A stretch of 64,000 bases of DNA from Oxalobacter formigenes (GCF_027158485.1 NZ_JAMKYJ010000011.1); one strand, 5' to 3'; numbered from the stretch's first letter, positions 35,394-44,141 are shown. Numbers and translations are program-made. The notes: generated from the letters alone by a model not told the origin.

Positions 35394-35428
35394 GAAATGC
35401 CCGCGACAGACACTGGCGCAGGCATTTC
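35394..35428 (-). promoter_or_regulatory. Hairpin in the rpsO-pnp intergenic region
   Basis: GAAATGCC (35394-35401) pairs perfectly with GGCATTTC (35421-35428), and CGC/GCG extends the stem. There is no T-run, so read-through is expected. In E. coli the pnp leader hairpin is cut by RNase III for autoregulation. The same role here is inference from position. Confidence 0.45.
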
Positions 35429-35455
35429 ATAAAGATTTCAAGACTCGCAATGCGA

Positions 35456-35725
35456 TTATTTTCTCAATCCGAGTTTTGCGATCAGGTCACGATAGCGGTT
35501 GATATCCGATTTACGCAGATAAGCCAGCAGATCTTTACGACGGTTAACCATCTTGATCAAACCACGACGGGAATGATGATCCTTGCTGTGAACCTTGAAG
35601 TGATCATTCAGATCGTTGATACGTGCTGTCAACAGTGCAACCTGAACTTCCGGAGATCCTGTGTCGTTTTGACCGCGTGCATTCGCAGATACAATCGCAG
35701 CCTTGTCTTCTTTAAGCAATGCCAT
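35456..35725 (-). CDS. rpsO: 30S ribosomal protein S15
   Basis: 89 aa, the canonical S15 length, from ATG 35725 (MALLKEDKAAIV) with AAGGA 9 nt upstream; a six-residue-longer frame is not needed. It shows the conserved TGSPEVQVALLTARI and HSKDHHSRRGLIKMVNRR, which bind the central domain of 16S rRNA. It is co-oriented with and upstream of pnp. Confidence 0.98.
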   Translation of the reverse strand: MALLKEDKAAIVSANARGQNDTGSPEVQVALLTARINDLNDHFKVHSKDHHSRRGLIKMVNRRKDLLAYLRKSDINRYRDLIAKLGLRK

Positions 35726-35791
35726 AATATTAATCCTTAACATGCGACATATGGAGAATTAACCCCAGGTGCCGTGAACAAATAAAATAAA

Positions 35792-35811
35792 TACCGGTCA
35801 TATAACCGGTA
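35792..35811. repeat. Short perfect inverted repeat upstream of rpsO
   Basis: TACCGGT (35792-35798), 6-nt spacer, ACCGGTA (35805-35811), in the divergent region between rpsO and a lipoprotein gene. It could be a regulator site; nothing more specific can be said. Confidence 0.35.
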
Positions 35812-35883
35812 GCGCAGTATAACGGAAAAGCGTTTTCTGTACAATATGGATATTAGCGGATTCTTCATTACAAGGAAAACATC

Positions 35884-36363
35884 ATGAAACGTCTTTCGTT
35901 ATTGATTCTGCCCGTTTTACTGGCACTCTCTGGTTGCGCTTCCATATTTACCAATCCTGCCCCGGGTTCGACGGTTGCCGAAGTGATTGCATTGAAAGGC
36001 CAGCCGGATGCGCAGTATCAGGATGGAAATACAACGCTCCTTGAATGGTCTGTTCCGGCTTACGGGGATCATGCCTGGATGGCACGTATTGGGCCGGACG
36101 GAAAACTGATTTCCTACAAACAGGTTTTGACGCGTGAAAATTTCGGCACGATCAAGATTAATGAATTCACCAAAAACGATGTTCTGAAAACGGTCGGTCA
36201 TCCGACAGAAACTGAAATGTCGCCCTTGTCAGGCTATGAAATCTGGTCTTACCGTTATCTGGAAGAAGGCATATGGCATTCGATGATGCATGTTTTTTTC
36301 GATAGCAACGGAGTCGTCCGGAAAATGGAAAACGGGCAGGATCCGATGTACCTGCTCGACTGA
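35884..36363 (+). CDS. Small lipoprotein, BamE/SmpA-like repeat, paralogue 1
   Basis: 159 aa. The lipoprotein signal MKRLSLLILPVLLALSGC has the lipobox LSGC. Two short related units follow, each with a V..V..LKGQP / VLKTVGHPTETE pattern like the BamE/SmpA fold, and conserved WSYRYLEEG. Outer-membrane lipoprotein location is predicted. It is 55 bp from a clear paralogue. AAGGAAAACATC precedes the ATG. The function is unknown; a BamE-like assembly role is only suggested by fold. Confidence 0.75.
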   Translation: MKRLSLLILPVLLALSGCASIFTNPAPGSTVAEVIALKGQPDAQYQDGNTTLLEWSVPAYGDHAWMARIGPDGKLISYKQVLTRENFGTIKINEFTKNDVLKTVGHPTETEMSPLSGYEIWSYRYLEEGIWHSMMHVFFDSNGVVRKMENGQDPMYLLD

Positions 36364-36417
36364 TAAAGAATGAGCAATGACAAGGGCACAAGGGTAATAA
36401 AACGTGAGGAGATTAGC

Positions 36418-36981
36418 ATGAAGCACACGCTTTCGGCACTTGTACTGGCTACCAGCCTGACACTGGCGGGCTGCGCCAGTGTTTTCACTCCCCTGACTCC
36501 CGGCATGCCGGTACAGGAAGTCATTGCATTGAAAGGACAGCCTGCCATCCAGTATCCGGATGGCAACACGACCATTCTGGAATGGCCTGCCGGTGAATGG
36601 TCCCAATACGCCTATATGGCCCGTATCGGCCCGGACGGCAAACTGATTTCTTACGATAATGTCCGTACCCGTGAACAATTCGCCAAAATCAAGGTCAACC
36701 AGTTCAACAAGAACGACGTTTTGCGGACAATCGGCCACCCGACTGAAACGGAATACCTGCCTTTGAAAAAACAGGAAGTCTGGTCTTACCGTTACAAGGA
36801 AGAAGGTATGTGGAATTCGATGATGCACGTCTACTTCGACGGCAGCGGTATCGTCCGGGGCATGGAAAACGGACAGGACCCGCTTTATCTCCGGGATGGT
36901 TTCTGGGGACCGGGTGTTGGAATCGGTATCGGTAGCGGCGGCCGTATCGGGGGTGGAATCGGCGTCGGCATCGGATTCTGA
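36418..36981 (+). CDS. Small lipoprotein, paralogue 2 with glycine-rich tail
   Basis: 187 aa from ATG 36418, which has GAGGAG upstream and gives a clean lipoprotein signal (MKHTLSALVLATSLTLAGC). A longer frame from 36370 would bury it. The body is closely similar to the preceding gene (PVQEVIALKGQP, MARIGPDGKLISY, VWSYRYKEEGMW). It adds a C-terminal Gly/Ile repeat (GIGIGSGGRIGGGIGVGIGF) absent from paralogue 1. Tandem duplication is evident. Function unknown. Confidence 0.75.
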   Translation: MKHTLSALVLATSLTLAGCASVFTPLTPGMPVQEVIALKGQPAIQYPDGNTTILEWPAGEWSQYAYMARIGPDGKLISYDNVRTREQFAKIKVNQFNKNDVLRTIGHPTETEYLPLKKQEVWSYRYKEEGMWNSMMHVYFDGSGIVRGMENGQDPLYLRDGFWGPGVGIGIGSGGRIGGGIGVGIGF

Positions 36982-36999
36982 CAAGAGTTTTACCCAATA

Positions 37000-37028
37000 A
37001 AAAAGGATGCGAAATTCGCATCCTTTTT
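37000..37028. terminator. Bidirectional terminator between the lipoprotein pair and leuA
   Basis: AAAAAGGATGCGA (37000-37012) pairs with TCGCATCCTTTTT (37016-37028) around a 3-nt loop. Confidence 0.92.
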
Positions 37029-37044
37029 CTGATTTCAAAACTGC

Positions 37045-38562
37045 TCAGATGACTTTGGAAACGGCATCGATATATGCGTTTACGGAAGCGGTAATGATAT
37101 CGGTATTGGCCGAGAAGCCATAGAATACCTTGCCTTTGTTCGCTACCTGAATATGGACCTTGCCTACATCGTCAGTGCCACGGGTAAAGGCCTGAATCAG
37201 GAATTCTTCGAGCGTGACTTTCTGGGTGATCAACTGGCGAACGGCATTGATCGACGCATCGATAGGGCCGTTACCGGAAGCGGTTGCGACACAGGCTTCA
37301 CCGTCGATCAACAGACGGACGGTAGCCATCGGGATGGCGTCCTTGCCGCAAACGACCTGCAGGTAATCCAGCTTGATTCTTCTGGCGTCTTCGACCATTT
37401 CGGTACCGGCCAGATTGCGCAGATCGTCGTCGGAAACGGATTTCTGTGCATCGGCCACGACGAGGAATTTGCTGTAGGCGACATCCAGTTCGGCATGGGA
37501 CAGGTTGTATCCCAGACGGCGCAAGTGATGGTCGAGTGCAGCACGGCCACTGCGGGCAGTTAATACGATGGACGAATCGGTAACGCCAATATCGGCCGGA
37601 TCGATGATTTCGTAGTTTTCACGATTCTTCAGAACACCGTCCTGATGGATACCGGAAGAGTGTGCAAACGCGTTGCGCCCGACGATTGCCTTGTTTGCCT
37701 GAACCGGCATACGCATCAGGTTGGAGACCAGACGGGAAGTCTTCAAAATCTTGGTGGTATCGATGTCCGTATAGGCCGGAATGTCCTTGCGGCATTTCAG
37801 GATCATGACGATTTCTTCCAGCGAGGTATTCCCTGCGCGTTCGCCGATACCGTTGATCGTGCATTCGACCTGACGGATACCGTTCATGATGCCGGCCAGT
37901 GCGTTTGCGGTCGCCATGCCCAGATCGTTATGGCAGTGTGCAGACAGAACGGCACGGTCGACATTGGCGACGTTTTCTTTCAGGTACCTGATCTTTTCGC
38001 CGTATTCATAAGGCGTGCAGTAACCGGTCGTGTCAGGCAAGTTGATGACGGTGGCACCGGCAGCGATGACCGCCTCGACGACTTGCGCAAGGAAGGCGTT
38101 ATCGCTTCGGCCTGCGTCTTCCGCAAAGAATTCAACGTCATCGACGTATTTGCGGGCATATTTCACCATCTGCACGGCACGTTCGAGAATCTGTTCAGGC
38201 GTCGAATTGAATTTGGAATAAATATGATAAGGGGACGTACCGATACCGGTATGGATACGGCCTTTTTTGGCATATTTCAGGGCTTCGGCAGCCACGTCGA
38301 TATCTTTTTCTTTCGCTCTTGTCAGGGCGGAGATGACGGGATTGCTGACGACTTTGGAAATCTCGACAACGGATTTGAAATCGCCCGGGCTGGAAATCGG
38401 GAAACCGGCTTCGATGACGTCCACACCCAGTTCTTCCAGAGCTTTTGCCACCTCGATTTTTTCAAGTGTATTCAGCTGGCTCCCGGGGACTTGTTCCCCG
38501 TCGCGCAAGGTCGTATCGAATATGATGATTTTTTCTGCTGAATCTGCAGTGGTGGCAACCAT
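37045..38562 (-). CDS. leuA: 2-isopropylmalate synthase
   Basis: First committed enzyme of leucine synthesis, condensing acetyl-CoA with 2-ketoisovalerate. The HMGL-like TIM barrel starts IIIFDTTLRDGEQ and includes LSAHCHNDLGMATAN with the metal-binding histidines and ERAGNTSLEE. A C-terminal LeuA dimer/allosteric domain is where leucine inhibits. At 505 aa it is the bacterial LeuA type 1 length. AAGGAG is 6 nt before the ATG. It lies downstream of psd-pssA as in other Burkholderiales. Confidence 0.97.
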   Translation of the reverse strand: MVATTADSAEKIIIFDTTLRDGEQVPGSQLNTLEKIEVAKALEELGVDVIEAGFPISSPGDFKSVVEISKVVSNPVISALTRAKEKDIDVAAEALKYAKKGRIHTGIGTSPYHIYSKFNSTPEQILERAVQMVKYARKYVDDVEFFAEDAGRSDNAFLAQVVEAVIAAGATVINLPDTTGYCTPYEYGEKIRYLKENVANVDRAVLSAHCHNDLGMATANALAGIMNGIRQVECTINGIGERAGNTSLEEIVMILKCRKDIPAYTDIDTTKILKTSRLVSNLMRMPVQANKAIVGRNAFAHSSGIHQDGVLKNRENYEIIDPADIGVTDSSIVLTARSGRAALDHHLRRLGYNLSHAELDVAYSKFLVVADAQKSVSDDDLRNLAGTEMVEDARRIKLDYLQVVCGKDAIPMATVRLLIDGEACVATASGNGPIDASINAVRQLITQKVTLEEFLIQAFTRGTDDVGKVHIQVANKGKVFYGFSANTDIITASVNAYIDAVSKVI

Positions 38563-38672
38563 GATGAGCTCCTTAGGATAGTTCGATTTCTATTAATTGA
38601 TCAGGAATAAATTCCAGCTGCCTTTCCTTTTGGGAAAAGACCAGATAAGACAGGAATTGTGGGTAAGAGATG

Positions 38673-38765
38673 TCAGCACGCCTGGCGCGCTAGAACGGGT
38701 AATAGCGACAAGCCAAGGAACCTGTCGCTGAAGGTATATGCTGAATTGAAAATGTCGGTATTCAT
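38673..38765 (-). CDS. Possible leucine-rich leader peptide ahead of leuA
   Basis: A 30-codon frame in the 311-bp leader (38563-38873) reads MNTDIFNSAYTFSDRFLGLS then LLPVLARQAC. Five of the nine codons for residues 17-25 are leucine (CTT, TTG, CTA, TTA, CTA), which resembles an attenuation leader. Against it: the best ribosome site (AAGGAG) is about 16 nt upstream, too far. The following hairpin (AATTCC…GGAATT) lacks a long T-run. A competing 69-codon frame overlaps it. Confidence 0.3.
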   Translation of the reverse strand: MNTDIFNSAYTFSDRFLGLSLLPVLARQAC

Positions 38766-38873
38766 GGGAAAAAACTATAAGCTCCTTTTTCAATTCTTGC
38801 AAACTTTTTCAAAAAGCGGATTCATATAATTCAATATTGTATCCATTTTACAAATTCACGTGTTTTTCCCATC

Positions 38874-39668
38874 TCACTCGTGGTGGTCTTCTTCCGTCTG
38901 GACGATGCTGACCGGTTTTCCCTTCAGCTTGTGCCAGAGATAGACGACATAGCCTGAAACGCCATAAATGACGAACAATCCGAAAAGCACTTTGGGCGGA
39001 TCGAAAGAAATCGTGACGAAAATCAGGACGACGAGAATGACGGCGATGAACGGTACGGATTTGCGGATGTCCATTACCTTGAAACTGTAGAACGGGACAT
39101 TCGACACCATCGTCAAACCGGCATACAGAGTCAAAATCCATGATGTCCAGTAAAAATCGCTTCCGGCAAAACCGATGTCATCCATCAGCCAGATGAATCC
39201 GGCAACCAGCGCGGCAGCCGCCGGGCTGGGCAATCCCTGAAAAAAACGCTTGTCGACCACTTTTATATTGGTATTGAATCGGGCCAGCCTCAAGGCAGCA
39301 CAAGCGCAGAAAACAAAAGCCGAAACCCAGCCGATGCGCCCCATTCCTTTCAAAGACCATTCATAAACGACCAGTGCAGGCGCAGCGCCGAACGCGACCA
39401 TATCGGCAAGGCTGTCGAGCTGCGCGCCGAATTCGCTTTGCGTCCTTGTCAGGCGGGCGACCCGGCCATCCATGCTGTCAAGGATCATGGAAATGAAGAT
39501 GGCGACGGTTGCCTGCTTGAATTCCAGATTCAGGGACATGACGATGGCATAGAAACCGCAAAACAGGGAAGAGATCGTGATGGCATTGGGCAACAGGTAG
39601 ATGCCCCTGCGGCGCAACCTGGCTTTTGCCGGATTCGATTCAGTGACTGCTTTTTGCGGCTCATCCAT
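38874..39668 (-). CDS. pssA: CDP-diacylglycerol-serine O-phosphatidyltransferase
   Basis: Makes phosphatidylserine from CDP-diacylglycerol and serine in the inner membrane. The CDP-alcohol phosphotransferase signature is intact: DGRVARLTRTQSEFGAQLDS followed by LADMVAFG. About eight hydrophobic segments span residues 25-250. At 264 aa it is the integral-membrane (type II) form, unlike E. coli's peripheral enzyme. CGGAG precedes ATG 39668. It is transcribed after psd, whose product decarboxylates its lipid. Confidence 0.94.
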   Translation of the reverse strand: MDEPQKAVTESNPAKARLRRRGIYLLPNAITISSLFCGFYAIVMSLNLEFKQATVAIFISMILDSMDGRVARLTRTQSEFGAQLDSLADMVAFGAAPALVVYEWSLKGMGRIGWVSAFVFCACAALRLARFNTNIKVVDKRFFQGLPSPAAAALVAGFIWLMDDIGFAGSDFYWTSWILTLYAGLTMVSNVPFYSFKVMDIRKSVPFIAVILVVLIFVTISFDPPKVLFGLFVIYGVSGYVVYLWHKLKGKPVSIVQTEEDHHE

Positions 39669-39718
39669 GCCAATACTCCGAAAATATGGAAAGTGTTTTA
39701 TTTAATACCGGGCCAAAC

Positions 39719-40372
39719 TCAATTTTGTTCGTCAACCAGCTCTGCCAGTATGGTTTCGGTGGCATAAACCTTTTCGCCTACCGTTACTTTCGGTACAGCT
39801 GAAAGCGGCAGATACACATCGACACGGGAACCGAAACGGATAAATCCGAACCGCTGCCCTTTCGTCAATTCATCGCCCTTGCCGACATAGCACAAGATAC
39901 GGCGTGCGATAAGACCAGCCACCTGCACACAGGTCACCATCTGACCATTCGATGCTGAAATGACCAATGCGTTCCGTTCATTTTCAATCGATGCCTTGTC
40001 AAGGTCGGCATTGACGAATTTGCCCGGGAAATATTGCACTTTTTCAATCTTGCCGTCGACAGGTGACCGGTTGGAATGGACGTTGAAAACATTCATGAAA
40101 ACGCTGATTTTCAGGGCATCCCTTTCTCCATAGATGTCTCTCGTCTTTTCGACGACGACGATACGCCCGTCAGCTGGTGAAAGCACCGCTTTTTCATCGT
40201 CCGGAACCGTCCTGCCCGGATCACGGAAAAACTGCAATACAAAGAGACTGATGATCCATAACGGAATCGACCATACGCCCCATTTGTAAGTCACTATTCC
40301 CGTAATGACGAAAGACACCACAATAAAAAGCCAGCCTTCGCGAGCAATAATGGGATGAGGATAATTTTTCAA
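39719..40372 (-). CDS. psd: Phosphatidylserine decarboxylase proenzyme
   Basis: Converts phosphatidylserine to phosphatidylethanolamine. It is the short, type II/archaeal-like Psd of 217 aa. Self-cleavage between Gly181 and Ser182 in IRFGSRVD would create the pyruvoyl prosthetic group. An N-terminal hydrophobic pair (15-48) anchors it, and MNVFNVHSNRSPVDGK is the conserved core. The start is TTG 40372 with GGAG 5 nt upstream. It is first in the psd-pssA pair. Confidence 0.94.
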   Translation of the reverse strand: MKNYPHPIIAREGWLFIVVSFVITGIVTYKWGVWSIPLWIISLFVLQFFRDPGRTVPDDEKAVLSPADGRIVVVEKTRDIYGERDALKISVFMNVFNVHSNRSPVDGKIEKVQYFPGKFVNADLDKASIENERNALVISASNGQMVTCVQVAGLIARRILCYVGKGDELTKGQRFGFIRFGSRVDVYLPLSAVPKVTVGEKVYATETILAELVDEQN

Positions 40373-40474
40373 TGCTACTCCGATTGCATAACAGTCAAGA
40401 CCCGTATTCTATTCTCAATCGCCCGGTCCTGAAAACAGGCAGTTCTCTTTTCGTTGGAAAAATGAATGGGGGCT

Positions 40475-40502
40475 CTTGAATAATCGAAAATCGAATCCAT
40501 AT
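40475..40502 (+). promoter_or_regulatory. Possible heat-shock (sigma-32-like) promoter for the Hsp20-lon unit
   Basis: CTTGAAT (40475-40481) and ATCCATAT (40495-40502), with a 13-bp spacer, resemble CTTGAAA / CCCCATNT. The genes downstream (small heat-shock protein, Lon) are classic sigma-32 targets. The 350-bp gap 40373-40723 has no gene. Confidence 0.4.
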
Positions 40503-40657
40503 TCACTGTAAATTGAATATTTCCACCAATCACAAAACCTTTTTGAAATTATGGCTGTTTTTTGCCGATTTTGAAATCATCATTGTTAAAGCACAAGCAA
40601 GAATTTCACTCATGTGCGAAGGTATCAATCTGATTGGTTCCATCCATTTTGAGTTCC

Positions 40658-40696
40658 GGTTCCCGGGTACAAGACACTCAGCTTAAACCCGGAACC
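40658..40696 (+). promoter_or_regulatory. Leader hairpin upstream of the small heat-shock gene
   Basis: GGTTCCCGGGT (40658-40668) pairs with ACCCGGAACC (40687-40696) with one bulged C and an 18-nt loop, ending 27 nt before the start codon. It could be a terminator for upstream transcription, as the T-tract is mixed, or a thermometer-like leader element. Confidence 0.4.
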
Positions 40697-40723
40697 CTTT
40701 TACTTTAGTCGGGAAAATCGATT

Positions 40724-41128
40724 ATGAAGTTTCGTGATCCAAGTAATCCCATGTGGATTCAGGCCCTGAAAATGCTGGAACAGGCAGACCAGCTCCATAA
40801 ACATTTCTTTCAACTGGTCAAACCAAAACCAAGCGGCCCTGTCTGGGAACCGCCTGCCGATATTCTTGAAACAGACAGGCAGTTTCTGATATTGATCGCA
40901 CTGCCCGGAGTGGACCCTTCCGGGGTTACGGTCGTCATTGACGAGAATGCCCTGCATATTGTGGGCGAACGGCCGCTCATGATCAGTCGGGATACCGTCA
41001 TCAGACGGCTTGAAATTCCATATGGCCGATTCGAGAAACGGATCAGTTTGCCCGCCGGAAATTACAAAATGACTGAAAACGTCCTGATGAATGGATGTTT
41101 GCGACTGGTGTTGAATAAACTTGGTTGA
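40724..41128 (+). CDS. Small heat-shock protein, Hsp20/alpha-crystallin family (short)
   Basis: ATP-independent holdase. 134 aa. The alpha-crystallin domain is visible from WEPPADILETDRQFLILIAL through LPGVDPSGVTVVIDENALHIVGERP to the closing LRLVLNK. The N-terminal arm is short, and the usual C-terminal IxI anchor is missing, since the protein ends NKLG. It lies 10 bp upstream of lon, so holdase and protease are likely co-induced. Confidence 0.88.
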   Translation: MKFRDPSNPMWIQALKMLEQADQLHKHFFQLVKPKPSGPVWEPPADILETDRQFLILIALPGVDPSGVTVVIDENALHIVGERPLMISRDTVIRRLEIPYGRFEKRISLPAGNYKMTENVLMNGCLRLVLNKLG

Positions 41129-41138
41129 CAGGTGAGTT

Positions 41139-43586
41139 ATGAATTCCCAAGAGTCTGAAAAAATGGATGCCGTCAGTAAAAACGCTGAAAACAATCCGGC
41201 GCAGGAAAACAGTTCCGCTGACGAAAAAAACAGTTATCCGGCCATCCCTGAAGATGCCCTGATCATCATTCCCGTCAGAAACATGGTTCTGTTTCCCGGC
41301 ATGGTGGTTCCGATTACGATTGCACGGGAAAAATCTCTTGCAGCCGCCCAGGCCGCCATGCGCGGTGACCGCCAGATCGGTGTGGTTCTTCAAAAAAACC
41401 CGGAGACTGCCGACCCGAAACTGGACGATCTTTATCCGGTCGGCACTGTCGGCAATATTCTGCGTTATGTCGCCACGTCTTCCGACGCGCATCACGTTGT
41501 CTGTCAGGGTGAAGGACGCTTTCGTCTGAAAGAAATACTGGATGGTTATCCGTTTCTTGTCGCCCGTGTCGAAGAAATTCAGGGCGAGCCTGAAGATAAT
41601 GCGGAAATACAGGCACGCCTGCTTCAGTTGAAACAGAAAGCGCTTGAAGTCCTGCAGCTGATCCCGGAAGTGCCGCAGGAGCTGTCCGATTCGATCAATG
41701 GCGTTACATCCGCATCCCTCCTGTCCGACCTGATCACCGGCCTTATGGATCTGAGTCCGGAAGAAAAGCAGGAAATTCTGGAAACGTCTGATTTGAAAAA
41801 CCGGCTCGACCGGCTGCTTTCGCTCGTCAACTATCGCCTTGAAGTCCTTCGTGTCAGCAGGGATATCGATGAGCAGACGAAAAACCGGCTCGACGACCGC
41901 CACCGTGAAGCGCTGTTGCGTGAACAGCTGAGAACGATCCAGACCCAGCTGGGAGACATTGACGATTCATCCTCCGAAGCAGCTGAACTGGCTGAAAAAA
42001 TCGAAAACGCCAAAATGCCCGAGGAGGTGAAAACACATGCCCTGAAAGAATTGAACCGTTTCAGGAACATGTCGGAATCTTCCGGCGAATATTCGATGCT
42101 TCATACCTATCTGGAATGGCTGACGGAACTGCCATGGGCGATTTCGTCTGAAGACAGGACGGATATTGCGGAAGCCAGAAAGATTCTCGATGAGGATCAT
42201 TACGGTCTTGAAAAAGTCAAAAAACGCATTCTTGAATTTCTGGCCGTTCACAAACTGAATCCGGAAGGCAAAAGTCCGCTTCTGTGTTTCATCGGCCCAC
42301 CGGGGGTCGGCAAAACCTCATTGGGACAAAGTATCGCGAAAGCGACGGGAAGGGAATTCGTCCGGGTCAGTATGGGCGGCGTTCATGACGAGGCTGAAAT
42401 CCGCGGGCACCGGCGAACTTATATCGGTGCGTTACCCGGCAATATCATTCAGGCGATCCGTCGTGCAGGCACGAACAATTGCGTCATGTTGCTGGATGAA
42501 GTGGACAAGCTCGGCAACGGCGTTCATGGCGATCCTTCAGCAGCATTGCTCGAAGTGCTCGATCCTGCCCAGAACAGCACCTTCCGGGACAATTATCTGG
42601 CGGTTCCTTTCGATCTGTCGAAAGTGATGTTCATCTGTACGGCCAACAATCCGGATACCATTCCCGGTCCACTGCGCGACCGTCTGGAAATGATCCAGCT
42701 GCCCGGTTACACCGAACAGGAAAAAACCCAGATTGCCCTGCGCTATCTGATCAAACGCCAACGGGAAGAAAACGGGCTGAAACCGGAAAATTGCGACATT
42801 ACGGAAGGCGCCATTCACGACATCATCGGCAATTACACACGTGAAGCCGGGGTTCGTAATCTGGAAAGGCTTATCGGAAGCGTTTTCAGGAATGTCGCCA
42901 TGAAAATTGCCGAAGGCACCGAAGAAAAGGTCACTGTCGATTCAGCTGAATTACCCGATATTCTGGGTGCACCGATATTCGAAAGTGAAATCGCCATGCG
43001 ATCCAGCATGCCGGGCATTGCAACCGGACTGGCATGGACACCTGTCGGTGGAGATATTCTCTTTATCGAAGCCAGCCGTGTTGCCGGCAATAACAGGCTG
43101 ATTTTGACCGGTCAACTGGGCGATGTGATGAAAGAAAGTGCACAGGCAGCCCTGACACTGGTGAAAGCGCGTGCAACCGATTTGAAAATCAATCCGGAAT
43201 TGCTCGACCATAGCGAAATTCATGTTCACGTTCCGGCTGGCGCCATTCCGAAAGACGGTCCGAGTGCCGGGGTCGCCATGTTTCTGGCACTTTCGTCCGT
43301 CATGATGAACAAGCCGATCGCCAGCGATCATGCCATGACAGGCGAGATCAGCTTGCGTGGACTGGTTCTGCCGGTCGGCGGCATCAAGGAGAAGGTTCTG
43401 GCTGCGCTGCGTGCCGGTATCAAAACCGTCATGCTCCCGGCACGGAACAAACGCGATCTGGACGATATTCCGGAAGAAGCCCGCAATCAATTGAAGTTCG
43501 TTTTTCTGGAAACGGTTGACGACGCCATTCGTTCCGGACTCGTTCATGATGATGGCAAAATCGACGACGAAAATCTGAACAAGTAA
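41139..43586 (+). CDS. lon: ATP-dependent protease Lon
   Basis: Degrades misfolded and regulatory proteins in the cytosol. The N-terminal LON substrate domain starts after a ~35-residue polar extension. The AAA+ domain has Walker A GPPGVGKT (386-393) and LLDEVDKLG. The protease domain has Ser709 (PKDGPSAG) and Lys752 (GGIKEK) as catalytic dyad. At 815 aa it is LonA. AGGTGAG precedes the ATG. It probably forms an operon with the preceding hsp20. Confidence 0.98.
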   Translation: MNSQESEKMDAVSKNAENNPAQENSSADEKNSYPAIPEDALIIIPVRNMVLFPGMVVPITIAREKSLAAAQAAMRGDRQIGVVLQKNPETADPKLDDLYPVGTVGNILRYVATSSDAHHVVCQGEGRFRLKEILDGYPFLVARVEEIQGEPEDNAEIQARLLQLKQKALEVLQLIPEVPQELSDSINGVTSASLLSDLITGLMDLSPEEKQEILETSDLKNRLDRLLSLVNYRLEVLRVSRDIDEQTKNRLDDRHREALLREQLRTIQTQLGDIDDSSSEAAELAEKIENAKMPEEVKTHALKELNRFRNMSESSGEYSMLHTYLEWLTELPWAISSEDRTDIAEARKILDEDHYGLEKVKKRILEFLAVHKLNPEGKSPLLCFIGPPGVGKTSLGQSIAKATGREFVRVSMGGVHDEAEIRGHRRTYIGALPGNIIQAIRRAGTNNCVMLLDEVDKLGNGVHGDPSAALLEVLDPAQNSTFRDNYLAVPFDLSKVMFICTANNPDTIPGPLRDRLEMIQLPGYTEQEKTQIALRYLIKRQREENGLKPENCDITEGAIHDIIGNYTREAGVRNLERLIGSVFRNVAMKIAEGTEEKVTVDSAELPDILGAPIFESEIAMRSSMPGIATGLAWTPVGGDILFIEASRVAGNNRLILTGQLGDVMKESAQAALTLVKARATDLKINPELLDHSEIHVHVPAGAIPKDGPSAGVAMFLALSSVMMNKPIASDHAMTGEISLRGLVLPVGGIKEKVLAALRAGIKTVMLPARNKRDLDDIPEEARNQLKFVFLETVDDAIRSGLVHDDGKIDDENLNK

Positions 43587-43600
43587 AAACGGTAAAAAAC

Positions 43601-43636
43601 AAAGGTGTTTCTCTTATCCGGAGAAACACCTTTTCT
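43601..43636. terminator. Bidirectional terminator after lon
   Basis: AAAGGTGTTTCTC (43601-43613) pairs perfectly with GAGAAACACCTTT (43621-43633). It is shared with the convergent YbhB-like gene. Confidence 0.9.
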
Positions 43637-43658
43637 CTATCTTTTCAGAAAATCCTCT

Positions 43659-44141
43659 TCAGGCATTTTCCTTTTTGACGTAAAGGCCGATCATCTCGGT
43701 CTGTGCCAGAATGTGCCCTTCCATTTTTTTGACGACTTCCGCCTTGGTCGTATTGCCCATATCCGGCAAAACCGTATCCAGTGCATAAAGCTTGAAAAAA
43801 TAACGGTGCGTACCGATTGGCGGACATGGGCCGCTATATCCGGCAAACTGGCGGTCGTTCGTGCCGATCAGGGTTCCTTTCGGCAAATCCTTGTCCTGTA
43901 CCGCTTCCGGCAAGGAACCGGCTTCAGGAGGCAGGTTATACAAAACCCAGTGAACCCAGGTCATTTTCGGCGCTGCCGGATCGGGAGCGTCCGGATCGTC
44001 GTTGATCAGTACGAGACTTTTGGTTCCTGCCGGGGGCGCAGTCCATTGAAGTGGAGGAGAAATGTTTTTGCCTTCGCAAGTGTATAGCGCGGGCATTTTC
44101 GTTTTGTCGGCAAAAACCGGAGAAGTTATTTCAAATGTCAT
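43659..44141 (-). CDS. YbhB/YbcL-family Raf-kinase-inhibitor-like (PEBP) protein
   Basis: 160 aa. The PEBP fold is recognised from MPALYTCEGKNISPPLQW, DDPDAPDPAAPKMTWVHWVLYNLP and GPCPPIGTHRYFFKLYALD, which form the anion/phospholipid-binding pocket with conserved His and Asp residues. There is no signal peptide, so it is the cytosolic YbhB type. The physiological role in bacteria is unclear. It is next to a small heat-shock gene on the same strand. Confidence 0.9.
   Translation of the reverse strand: MTFEITSPVFADKTKMPALYTCEGKNISPPLQWTAPPAGTKSLVLINDDPDAPDPAAPKMTWVHWVLYNLPPEAGSLPEAVQDKDLPKGTLIGTNDRQFAGYSGPCPPIGTHRYFFKLYALDTVLPDMGNTTKAEVVKKMEGHILAQTEMIGLYVKKENA

Noticed and set aside
37645..38541. 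298-codon open frame on the plus strand
   Set aside because: Antisense to leuA with no independent start signal.
38593..38802. 69-codon frame in the leuA leader
   Set aside because: It starts within a poor context and its translation looks random. The shorter leucine-rich frame on the same strand is the more interesting reading, although also weak.
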